Of a stretch of DNA of 5,530 nucleotides, positions 1 through 5,530 are shown in pieces. The position numbers and the translations under genes were made by a program. Every line of letters begins with the position of its first letter. The first letter of the stretch is position 1. Origin of the DNA: Candidatus Hydrogenedentota bacterium (GTDB taxonomy: Bacteria > Hydrogenedentota > Hydrogenedentia > Hydrogenedentales > CAITNO01); contig SLFT01000155.1 in the NCBI GenBank assembly GCA_007124105.1, positions 1 to 5,530 on the forward strand. Direction: 5' to 3'. Below the pieces are notes generated by a model. The model saw only the letters and a program-made list of their open reading frames with translations. It was not told the origin of the DNA and ran no database searches.

Positions 1-528
1 ATGTTTCGCGGCAAGCCCGTGTTGCCGCAACTCGGCCCCTTGCTGAGCGGCGCTTTCGGCAATTTTGGGTTGCTTGTCAAGACGTTCCGTATCCTGCTTG
101 GCATGAAGATACTCATGCCCACCGCAAAGCCAAAGACGCGCGAAAAAGCGCATCTGAAGGTGAAGATGACCCTATACATGGTATCCACCGCGCTCAGCCA
201 GATGAACAAAGCCGGCGACCCCGAGATGAGCGCATGGACAGCAAAACAACCGGAACGCATCTATCAATGGAGCGTGGACGGCGAAGAGATCGCCTGTCAC
301 TTGAAAGTGAAGGCGGGCAAAACAAAAGCGGGCCGCGGCGTGTACACCCGCCGCCAACCATTTGTTCACATGCGCTTTTCCAGCATTGACAACGCGCTGC
401 CGGTCCTCGCGAACGACGTGGATACCGTAACCGCCATCGGCAAGGGCCTCGTGGCCAACGACGGCTCGCCGGAATATGGCGGACGCATCGGTGATTTCAT
501 GATGCGCATCGCCAACCTGCTTGCATGA
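1..528 (+). CDS. SCP2-like lipid/sterol-binding domain protein, 5' end uncertain
   Basis: The frame is open from the first base to the TGA at 526-528 and gives 175 residues. The first codon is ATG, but no upstream sequence is visible, so the gene may begin earlier; in-frame ATGs at 103 and 118 have no obvious ribosome binding site. Residues about 5-40 are hydrophobic and basic (LGPLLSGAFGNFG, KTFRILLGMKILMP). From about residue 85 the pattern resembles an SCP2 sterol-transfer fold: a strand pair around YQWSVDGEEIACHLKV, a Gly/Lys-rich turn, then PFVHMRFSSIDNALPVL and a closing helix after GSPEYGGRIGDFMMRI. Such domains bind lipids in the cytoplasm; the ligand cannot be told from sequence. No signal peptide or catalytic motif is evident. 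That it is a gene is fairly sure; the family call is a pattern-based inference and a conserved protein of unknown function is the alternative. It lies co-directional with the isomerase at 771, but the 242-bp gap argues against tight coupling. Confidence 0.6.
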   Translation: MFRGKPVLPQLGPLLSGAFGNFGLLVKTFRILLGMKILMPTAKPKTREKAHLKVKMTLYMVSTALSQMNKAGDPEMSAWTAKQPERIYQWSVDGEEIACHLKVKAGKTKAGRGVYTRRQPFVHMRFSSIDNALPVLANDVDTVTAIGKGLVANDGSPEYGGRIGDFMMRIANLLA

Positions 529-607
529 CAGCGCGCCCGACACGTTTCATACCGACGAACCCAAGGCATTCGCACAACAGGTAAAGGGATTGAGCGCGAC
601 GCGCGTT

Positions 608-647
608 GTCAGACGCCGTCGGACGCAGTCGGACACTGTCGGACGTG
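608..647. repeat. Four tandem 10-bp units, GTC(A/G)GAC + 3 nt
   Basis: The heptamer GTCAGAC at 608 is followed by GTCGGAC at 618, 628 and 638, each separated by three variable bases, so the period is exactly 10 bp. Each heptamer is an odd palindrome (GTC-R-GAC), which places symmetric sites on roughly one face of the helix. It lies in the non-coding gap about 125 bp upstream of the isomerase start. It may be an operator array or a dispersed intergenic repeat; the window alone does not decide. Confidence 0.65.
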
Positions 648-653
648 ACGGGC

Positions 654-670
654 GGCGCCGTATCGGCGCT
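654..670. repeat. GC-rich hairpin (GCGCCG-TAT-CGGCGC)
   Basis: A 6-bp perfect stem (655-660 with 664-669) plus one possible G-T closing pair has a 3-nt loop. It follows the decamer repeats in the same gap. No T-run follows directly (the nearest T-rich stretch is at 688-693), so it is not a standard intrinsic terminator. It could be incidental in GC-rich sequence. Confidence 0.35.
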
Positions 671-754
671 GGCGGCGCCATGTACAGTCTTTTGCGGCTA
701 CACCCTGTTGTTAAGCCTTGCCTGTGGAATGTCCCTCGAGAGAACATCTTATAC

Positions 755-761
755 AAAGGAG
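755..761 (+). promoter_or_regulatory. Ribosome binding site that fixes the isomerase start
   Basis: AAAGGAG lies 9 nt before the ATG at 771. The open frame extends back to about 606, but no upstream start has a comparable site, and the family's first beta strand begins right after this ATG (KLGMVTYN). This decides the start. Confidence 0.85.
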
Positions 762-770
762 AAACTGCCA

Positions 771-1574
771 ATGAAATTGGGCATGGTAACGTACAATATG
801 GGCGAAAAAATGACGTGTGACGATTTGATCGCCCTGTGCCAGAGTACGGGGATGAAAGCCGTTGAACTGCGCGCCACACACGCTCACGGCGTGGAAACAA
901 CGCTTTCGCCGACCGAGCGCGACGCCGTACGCGCGAAATTCGCCGACGCGGGCGTCGCAATCGCGGGGCTCGGTTCCGCCTTCGAGTTCCACGCCAACGA
1001 TCCCGTTGAGGTCGCGGAGAACGTGGCCGGCGCCATTGAATACGCGAAACTTGCGGCGGATGTCGGCGCGCCGGGCATTAAAGTGCGGCCAAACAGAATC
1101 CCCGAAGGCGAAGACCCGGAAATCACCTACGAGCGCATCGGCAGCGCTTGGGGCAAGGTGGCCACCGCCGCGGCGGACATGGGCGTGCAGGTGTGGATGG
1201 AAGTGCATGGCGCCGCGGAAACGCGCAGCCTGCCCGGCATCCGAAAAATGCTTGACCACGCCAACCATCCCAACGCGCTGGTATGCTGGAACTCGAATCC
1301 TGGCGAGGAAGATGAACACGGCAGCATCAAACCAAATTTCGACCTCGTAAAACACGCCATAGGCGAAGTGCATATTACCGATATCGGCGTCTACCAGTAT
1401 CCCTGGCAGGAGTTATTTGACTTGCTCCACAGCATCAACTACACCGGTTACTGCCTTGCCGAGATTCAATACAACCCCGAACCCGAACGCTTCATGCGCT
1501 ATTACAAAACGCTCTTCGATTTGTATACCGGCAAGTATCAATACCCGAATCCCGGCGTTTACGCGGAAAAATAA
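771..1574 (+). CDS. Sugar phosphate isomerase/epimerase, xylose-isomerase-like TIM barrel
   Basis: This is a 267-residue protein of usual length for the AP-endonuclease-2 / xylose-isomerase-like TIM-barrel family (Pfam PF01261). Members are soluble, normally use a divalent metal, and isomerise or epimerise sugars, keto-sugars or inositol derivatives. Strand 1 is KLGMVTYN (2-8). Strand 2 carries VELR (31-34, Glu32), typical of the substrate site, followed by a His-containing loop (THAHG). Candidate metal or catalytic ligands at the C-terminal ends of strands are Glu144 (VWMEVHG), His201 (EVHITD) and Glu231 (CLAEIQ). Asn174 (CWNSN) sits where many relatives have Asp; a WNSN motif seems typical of one subgroup, so this probably marks a subfamily and not a dead enzyme. 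No signal peptide or membrane segment is seen. The substrate cannot be assigned. No partner enzyme gene flanks it, so it may be transcribed alone. The ORF ends with TAA and no clear terminator follows. Confidence 0.88.
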   Translation: MKLGMVTYNMGEKMTCDDLIALCQSTGMKAVELRATHAHGVETTLSPTERDAVRAKFADAGVAIAGLGSAFEFHANDPVEVAENVAGAIEYAKLAADVGAPGIKVRPNRIPEGEDPEITYERIGSAWGKVATAAADMGVQVWMEVHGAAETRSLPGIRKMLDHANHPNALVCWNSNPGEEDEHGSIKPNFDLVKHAIGEVHITDIGVYQYPWQELFDLLHSINYTGYCLAEIQYNPEPERFMRYYKTLFDLYTGKYQYPNPGVYAEK

Positions 1575-1642
1575 AGAACGCCGCCACAGGACACGCATGG
1601 CTTCATAATCATGACTGGCTATATGGTAGTCTGCTCTGAAGA

Positions 1643-1740
1643 TTTTGTATGTTGTTCACGCTTCAGCGTACCGGGTTGCGCAAGTAAGCGTGAGTAAATG
1701 CGTCCAAGTCGGCACGCTGAAGCGTGAACAACATACAAAA
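1643..1740. repeat. 98-bp inverted-repeat element with nested palindromes (REP/BIME- or MITE-like)
   Basis: The arms 1643-1669 and 1714-1740 are perfect 27-nt reverse complements. After one mismatch (1670/1713) a further 3 bp pair (1671-1673 with 1710-1712). The spacer is about 36-44 nt and contains the palindrome TTGCGCAA (1676-1683). Each arm also folds on itself: ACGCT-TC-AGCGT (1658-1669) on the left and CACGCT-GA-AGCGTG (1713-1726) on the right. Two small palindromes in opposite orientation is the layout of REP/BIME-type elements; long terminal inverted repeats also fit a small MITE. No coding potential is convincing and no target-site duplication is obvious in the flanks. It sits between the isomerase and the tRNA promoter. 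Mobility is inferred, not shown. Confidence 0.75.
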
Positions 1741-1752
1741 ACAATGGCTTGG

Positions 1753-1767
1753 TGACGCAACGCGTCA
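1753..1767. repeat. Short hairpin next to the tRNA promoter
   Basis: TGACGC-AAC-GCGTCA forms a 6-bp perfect stem with a 3-nt loop and ends two bases before the -35 hexamer. It could be an operator or a third small palindrome related to the element at 1643-1740. No function can be assigned. Confidence 0.45.
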
Positions 1768-1769
1768 GG

Positions 1770-1799
1770 TTGATACTCCCGCCAATCATCATGTATACT
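1770..1799 (+). promoter_or_regulatory. Sigma70-type promoter of the tRNA-Pro gene
   Basis: TTGATA (1770-1775) and TATACT (1794-1799) are separated by 18 bp. Each hexamer differs from consensus at one position (TTGACA, TATAAT). Transcription would start near 1806, a few bases before the mature tRNA at 1811, leaving a very short 5' leader. Position and quality make this the likely tRNA promoter. Confidence 0.75.
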
Positions 1800-1810
1800 G
1801 TTGACAACGT

Positions 1811-1888
1811 CGGGGTGTAGCGCAGCCCGGTTAGCGCGCTTCGTTCGGGACGAAGAGGCCGGAGGTTCGAATCCTCTCACCCCGACCA
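1811..1888 (+). tRNA. tRNA-Pro (anticodon CGG)
   Basis: The full cloverleaf is readable. The acceptor stem CGGGGTG pairs with CACCCCG. The D-arm is GCGC/GCGC with loop AGCCCGGTTA. The anticodon stem is CTTCG/CGAAG with loop TTCGGGA, giving anticodon CGG (positions 34-36), which decodes CCG proline codons and is followed by G37. The variable loop is 5 nt (AGGCC). The T-arm is GGAGG/CCTCT with loop TTCGAAT. Discriminator A is followed by an encoded CCA at 1886-1888. The sequence closely resembles bacterial proline tRNAs of this anticodon. A strong promoter lies just upstream. A run of six T (1893-1898) begins 5 nt after the CCA and may help termination, though no separate hairpin precedes it. 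Confidence 0.97.
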
Positions 1889-2026
1889 GTTCTTTTTTCA
1901 ACCCACCTGCAATACTGCAACCGAACCATGTCCCGCAAGGACGTCAGGGCGCATTGCATCTCATATCCTCCGCTCGTGGGTCAAGGGGAAAAGCCTGTCC
2001 CCCATCAGCCCTGGAAGTAACGGGAT
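1889..2026. other. Intergenic gap between convergent tRNA-Pro and hsdR
   Basis: These 138 bp hold a short T-run at 1893-1898 and only weak dyads, such as GTCC/GGAC around 1930. No convincing intrinsic terminator for either side, no open frame with a ribosome binding site, and no repeat of the tRNA 3' end are seen. Confidence 0.6.
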
Positions 2027-5000
2027 TCATACTTCCGTTGCGTAAACACTTTGGCCCGCGCCGTAATAGGCGTCATAAACATGCTGAAACACGGCCTCCG
2101 TTTTTGCGTCGAACAGTTCAGGGGTGTAGGCGCGGGGCAGTCCGTCGTCCAGCAGGGTCTCAATAGTCACGCGTACCTCGGCGCGGGCTTGTTGGCGTTT
2201 GCGCCAGTCCAGCACCAGTTTCCCAGCCTTGAGCGTATCCAGCAACGCGCGGGCCGTTGCCTTCACCTTGTCCCGCTCCGCGTCGGTCATGGCTATCGCC
2301 GGTTTAGTGAGAATGTCAAACAACGCCAGCTCCTCGATATCGAGTTGTTCGCGCACATGCCGCTGGTCTTCTTCGTTCAAGTCCTGCGCAAAAACGACCA
2401 GTTGCCGGAAAAATTCCTCCGCGTTCAGACTGCCCGCGTTGTATGCGTCAATCATCTTCTTGAATTTTTCGAGGTAATCCATTCGCGTACGGTTCTGCCG
2501 CACCAGCGTCATGAGTTTACGCGCCACCGCGCCCTTCAATTTTTCGTTCTCTGTGCGTTTACGGCCCGTCTTGAATTTTTCGGCCAGCGCCTCGAAATTG
2601 ATGTCGCTTAAATTTATCACATTGCCGCCGTCGGAATGGGCGGCGTCGCGGATGACATAGCCTTCCGCCGCAATGGAGATGTCCAGCAGTTCCTCCACCT
2701 GCTGCATCACCAGCGCGATGTCAGCGGGCGGCGTAAGGTCGCGTATTTTACCGGCAAGCACTATCAGCGGCGTGACATCGGCGACCAGTTCCCGCGCCGC
2801 CGTGTCGGGCAGCACCGCTTTATAAAGTCTATAAACCGCGTTGGCGAGGTCGAGGTAGCGCCGTTTTATGTTGTCCGGCGCCGCCAGCGCCTCGACAGCG
2901 TCGTCAATCAACGCTATACGCTCGAATCCTGTTGCCGCCTTGATGCTGGCTACGCTTATCCCATGCTTTTTGCAAAACGCTTTTGTCTCTGTAATTGTCT
3001 GTTGCAGCGTCTTTACCAGCGCCGCCTTGTCTTCGACGGGACGCGCGCCGTCGCCCTGCCCCGCGCCGTACACGGCCAGCGCCTTTTCCAGGTCGCGGAA
3101 CACTCCGACATAGTCCACAATCAGCCCGCTCACCTTGCCCGGATACACGCGGTTCGCCCGGGCGATAGTCTGCATCAGCGTATGGTTGCGCATAGGCTTG
3201 TCCAGATACAGGGTGGAACAACTCGGCACATCGAAGCCGGTCATCCACATGGCGCATACGAACACGAGTCGGAAGGGGTCCTCGGGATTCTTGAAGCGCT
3301 TATCCAAATCCTCTTCCAACATGCGCTTGCGATGTGGCCGGATGTCCAGCCCCTTGTCCGCCATGTCGCCTATCTCGTTTTGCCCCTGCGACACCACTAC
3401 CGCCATGTCCGTTTCCCGCATCCACGCAATGCGCGTCTCCAGGTCGTTTTTCGCTTCTTCTTTCAGAAAGGCGCATTCCTCTTCCAGGGCCGAAATCTTC
3501 CGACGCCAGCACTGTTTCACCTTGTCATACATGCGGACAGCGGTGGCCTTGTCAATGCAAATCATCATGGCCTTGCCCTGGAAACCGCGGCCGGTGAAAT
3601 GCTCCACCAGGTCTTTTGCGATGGCGTCCAACCGGTCGTCCCGGGTAATCAGGTGGTATTCACGGGCGAATTCCCGTTCCAGTTTCTTCTCCTGCGCCTC
3701 GTCCAGTTCCGCGTCCTCAAGCAATTGCTCCATCTCTTCGTTCAGACGCTCATTCACCAGTTGCAGTTCCGGGATGCGGTTCTCGTAATAGAGCGGCACC
3801 GTGGCGCCGTCCTCCACTGACTGCCGGAAATCGTACACGCTGATGTAATCGCCAAACACCTGCCGCGTCTTTTCCTCGCCCTGCATGAGCGGCGTACCCG
3901 TGAACGCCAGAAACGCCGCGTTGGGCAGCGCCGCGCGCATGTTCAGCGCCAGCGTGTCATACTGGCTGCGGTGCGCCTCGTCGGTGACCACAATAATGTC
4001 GTCCCGTTCCGACAACACGGGATGGGGCGCGCCCTTCTCCGTGTGGAATTTGTGGATCAGGGTGAACACATAGCGGTGGTCCTCGCCGAGCAGCTGGCGC
4101 AGTTCCTTGCCGCTCTTCGCCTGGGCCTGCCCCTCTGTCACCACGCCCGCCAACACAAAGTTCGCGTAAATCTGCGTGTCCAGTTCCTGCCGGTCGGTAA
4201 CAATCACGAAGGTCCAGTTGCCCGGCAGCTTGCGCAACGTCTTCTGGGCGAAGAAGACCATGGAAACGCTTTTGCCGCTGCCCTGGGTATGCCAGAACAC
4301 GCCCAGTTTACCATTGCGCGAGCGGACGTCGCGCAACGCTTCAATCGCGTTGTGTACGCCCAGGTACTGATGGTTTTTCGCGATCAGTTTTATCAAGCCG
4401 CCCGCCGCCTCCTGGAACAGCGTGAAGTTTTCCACAAGGTCCAGCAGCCGCGTCGGGTCGCAGACGCCGCGCAGCATGGTCTCCAGCGACACGCGGCTTT
4501 CCTCGCGCTCGCTGCCCACCTTCTTCCACTCCGCGAAATGCTCCCACCCGGCGGTAACACTGCCCACCCGGCTCTGGCTGCCGTTGGACAACAGTATCAA
4601 CGCGTTCGGCCAGAACAAATGCGGGATGGTGTCCTTGTAATCGCGCAGGTTGTGCGAATACGCCGTTTCCAGGCGGCGGTGTACCGCTTTCAACTCCACC
4701 AGCACCAGCGGAAGCCCGTTCACAAAACCCACCAGGTCCGCACGGCGCGTATGCATCTCGCCCGTCACCCAGAACTGCGAACACAGCAGAAAATCGTTGT
4801 TCGCCGGCCTGTCCCAGTCAATAAGCCGCACCACCTCCACCGCCTCGCCGCCGCCGTCCGGGTCGGGCACGCTGGCGCGCGCGCCGTTCTTCAACAGGTG
4901 GTACACTTCCCGGTTCGCCGCGGCCAGGCTCATGCTTGACCGGTCCCGGGTCAGCGCATCAAGCGCCTGGCCGATGGCCTCGCGGGACGCTCCGGGGTTC

Positions 5001-5185
5001 AAACGCTCCAACGCCGGACGCAACCGCGCCGGCAACACCACCTCGGCGCGCGTCTCGCGACCCAACGCGCTCACCCCGTGCTCAAATTCATGATACGCGT
5101 TCACCGTCTCCCAGCCCAGTTCACCCAGCAAGGCGATGGCGGGCTGTTCAATCAGCGCGTCTTCTGTGTAACCGGCAGGGGTCAT
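2027..5185 (-). CDS. hsdR: Type I restriction enzyme, R (restriction/translocase) subunit
   Basis: This 1052-residue protein is full length for HsdR. In complex with HsdM and HsdS it recognises unmodified target sites, pumps DNA using ATP and cuts far from the site, defending against phage and foreign DNA. The N-terminal nuclease has Asp150 (RRAD) and Glu164-x-Lys166 (VELK) of the PD-(D/E)xK type. Superfamily 2 motor motifs follow in order: Walker A GSGKS 302-306, Ia around FVIVTDRQELD 326-336, DEAH 402-405, motif III FLAFTGTP 425-432, motif V around MTGFDVP 648-654 and motif VI QTIARANR 672-679. The C-terminal about 350 residues are helical, as in HsdR proteins with a DUF3387-type tail. Asn179 stands four residues before Tyr183, where the nuclease QxxxY motif normally has Gln. 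The start is set by AAGGAG 8 nt upstream and by the ATGA overlap with the preceding gene, implying translational coupling. hsdM and hsdS are not in the window; they should lie upstream, beyond 5530. Confidence 0.97.
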   Translation of the reverse strand: MTPAGYTEDALIEQPAIALLGELGWETVNAYHEFEHGVSALGRETRAEVVLPARLRPALERLNPGASREAIGQALDALTRDRSSMSLAAANREVYHLLKNGARASVPDPDGGGEAVEVVRLIDWDRPANNDFLLCSQFWVTGEMHTRRADLVGFVNGLPLVLVELKAVHRRLETAYSHNLRDYKDTIPHLFWPNALILLSNGSQSRVGSVTAGWEHFAEWKKVGSEREESRVSLETMLRGVCDPTRLLDLVENFTLFQEAAGGLIKLIAKNHQYLGVHNAIEALRDVRSRNGKLGVFWHTQGSGKSVSMVFFAQKTLRKLPGNWTFVIVTDRQELDTQIYANFVLAGVVTEGQAQAKSGKELRQLLGEDHRYVFTLIHKFHTEKGAPHPVLSERDDIIVVTDEAHRSQYDTLALNMRAALPNAAFLAFTGTPLMQGEEKTRQVFGDYISVYDFRQSVEDGATVPLYYENRIPELQLVNERLNEEMEQLLEDAELDEAQEKKLEREFAREYHLITRDDRLDAIAKDLVEHFTGRGFQGKAMMICIDKATAVRMYDKVKQCWRRKISALEEECAFLKEEAKNDLETRIAWMRETDMAVVVSQGQNEIGDMADKGLDIRPHRKRMLEEDLDKRFKNPEDPFRLVFVCAMWMTGFDVPSCSTLYLDKPMRNHTLMQTIARANRVYPGKVSGLIVDYVGVFRDLEKALAVYGAGQGDGARPVEDKAALVKTLQQTITETKAFCKKHGISVASIKAATGFERIALIDDAVEALAAPDNIKRRYLDLANAVYRLYKAVLPDTAARELVADVTPLIVLAGKIRDLTPPADIALVMQQVEELLDISIAAEGYVIRDAAHSDGGNVINLSDINFEALAEKFKTGRKRTENEKLKGAVARKLMTLVRQNRTRMDYLEKFKKMIDAYNAGSLNAEEFFRQLVVFAQDLNEEDQRHVREQLDIEELALFDILTKPAIAMTDAERDKVKATARALLDTLKAGKLVLDWRKRQQARAEVRVTIETLLDDGLPRAYTPELFDAKTEAVFQHVYDAYYGAGQSVYATEV

Positions 5186-5530
5186 GGGGCGGTCTCCTTA
5201 TCCATATCCTTTAAGAATTTACGACCGGCAGAGGTAATGCGGTATTGTTGATTTTTGCTTCTTGGTTTATCTGGAATAGTCATTTCCATAAATTCCAGGT
5301 TCATTAGCTTTGTTAAAGCCCGCTTGAGACCGCCCGAGCGTGTTTTATAACCCATTGCCTGCATCAGTTCAAGTGTACTCTGTGGACTCTTGGAGCATGT
5401 CCTAAGAACCTTTTGTTCCATAAGACTTAGTTGTTTATAGTTTTTATCATGGGCCTTATCATGGGCCTTATCATGGGCCTTATCATGGGCCTTATCATGG
5501 GCCTTATCATGGGCCTTATCATGGGCCTTA
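5182..5530 (-). CDS. C-terminal part of a winged-helix (AlbA_2/Fic-like) restriction-operon protein, 5' cut by window
   Basis: The minus-strand frame is open from the window edge to the TGA at 5182-5184, showing 115 residues. The first 29 are seven KAHD repeats plus Lys. A winged helix follows (about 34-110): helix LMEQKVLRTC, helix TLELMQAMG, a third helix SGGLKRALTKLMNLEF, then a wing with EMTIPDKPRSKNQQYRIT. The EMTIPDKP...YR(I/L)T signature is common at the C-terminus of AlbA_2/COG2865 ATP-binding regulators and some Fic-like proteins; the former often sit inside type I restriction operons. The catalytic or ATPase part would lie beyond 5530. The ATG at 5419-5421 could suggest a stand-alone 79-aa protein, but it has no ribosome binding site and the frame continues upstream, so it is probably an internal Met. 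The gene overlaps hsdR by ATGA. GC over 5221-5400 is about 44% by hand count, lower than in hsdR. Winged helix: confident. Full family: inference. Confidence 0.75.
   Translation of the reverse strand, partial: KAHDKAHDKAHDKAHDKAHDKAHDKAHDKNYKQLSLMEQKVLRTCSKSPQSTLELMQAMGYKTRSGGLKRALTKLMNLEFMEMTIPDKPRSKNQQYRITSAGRKFLKDMDKETAP
5194..5199 (-). promoter_or_regulatory. Ribosome binding site of hsdR
   Basis: On the minus strand AAGGAG lies 8 nt before the hsdR ATG, inside the last codons of the upstream gene. Together with the ATGA overlap it supports both independent initiation and coupled re-initiation. Confidence 0.85.
5444..5530 (-). repeat. 12-bp tandem repeat, 7 copies plus 3 nt, in frame (KAHD)n
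   Basis: The plus-strand unit TTATCATGGGCC is repeated without a mismatch from 5444 to 5527 and continues (TTA) to the window end, so the true copy number is unknown. Read in the frame of the winged-helix gene it encodes Lys-Ala-His-Asp. The first interruption at its 3' end is Lys-Asn-Tyr. Because the unit is a multiple of three, changes in copy number keep the frame. A second minus-strand frame of the repeat has adjacent stops (TGA TAA), so the open one is meaningful. Confidence 0.95.

Noticed and set aside
749..754. TTATAC as a -10 box for the isomerase
   Set aside because: There is no matching -35 at a proper distance and transcription would start within the ribosome binding site.
606..770. 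Longer N-terminus for the isomerase, starting near 606
   Set aside because: The extra residues do not look like this family, they cross the decamer repeats and hairpin, and the only good ribosome binding site precedes the ATG at 771.
1643..1740. Inverted repeat as a rho-independent terminator
   Set aside because: The transcript would end in ACAUACAAAA with no U-tract, the spacer is about 40 nt, and the symmetric arms extend well beyond a normal terminator stem.
2782..2791. CGACCAGTTC, matching the tRNA-Pro 3' end, as an attachment-site repeat
   Set aside because: It is only 10 nt and lies inside the conserved hsdR coding sequence, so it is most likely chance.
2636..4939. Long plus-strand open frames opposite hsdR (for example 2636-3820 and 3971-4939)
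   Set aside because: They are antisense to a conserved HsdR with all motifs intact, are rich in His/Arg/Gln as expected for a GC-rich shadow frame, and show no recognisable domain.
5182..5421. Stand-alone 79-aa protein starting at the ATG at 5421
   Set aside because: There is no ribosome binding site before this ATG and the frame remains open upstream through the in-frame repeat to the window edge, so it is better read as the C-terminus of a longer protein.
5444..5530. Direct-repeat array as a CRISPR
   Set aside because: The 12-bp units are head to tail with no spacers and are in frame with a coding region.

Overview
The window reads as bacterial chromosome of moderately high GC, with one patch of clearly lower GC at the right end. 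No gene pins down the lineage. The sugar-phosphate-isomerase-like TIM barrel and the repeat-rich intergenic DNA would fit a Hydrogenedentota / Planctomycetota / Verrucomicrobiota-type genome, but that is only an inference.

Left part (1-1574, + strand): first comes a 175-residue coding region ending at 528, whose C-terminal half looks like an SCP2-type lipid/sterol-binding fold and whose true start may lie outside the window. A 242-bp gap follows, carrying four 10-bp-phased GTC(A/G)GAC repeats and a GC-rich hairpin. Then comes a 267-aa xylose-isomerase-like TIM-barrel sugar phosphate isomerase/epimerase (771-1574), with a clear ribosome binding site.

Middle (1575-2026): a compact non-coding region. 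It holds a 98-bp inverted-repeat element whose 27-nt arms match perfectly and each contain a smaller palindrome. It also holds a small hairpin, a good sigma70-type promoter, and a complete tRNA-Pro (anticodon CGG, CCA encoded). About 138 bp without a recognisable gene separate the tRNA from the restriction gene converging on it.

Right part (2027-5530, - strand): the 3' end of a type I restriction-modification operon. hsdR (1052 aa, nuclease plus SF2 translocase motifs) is preceded, with an ATGA stop/start overlap, by a gene whose last 115 codons are visible. That gene ends in a winged helix of the type found at the C-terminus of AlbA_2/COG2865 ATP-binding or Fic-like proteins. Upstream of the winged helix the frame stays open through seven copies of a 12-bp tandem repeat encoding Lys-Ala-His-Asp, and it runs off the window edge. 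hsdM and hsdS are not in the window and are expected beyond 5530. The repeat-bearing, coupled regulator-like gene is the most interesting part of the window.
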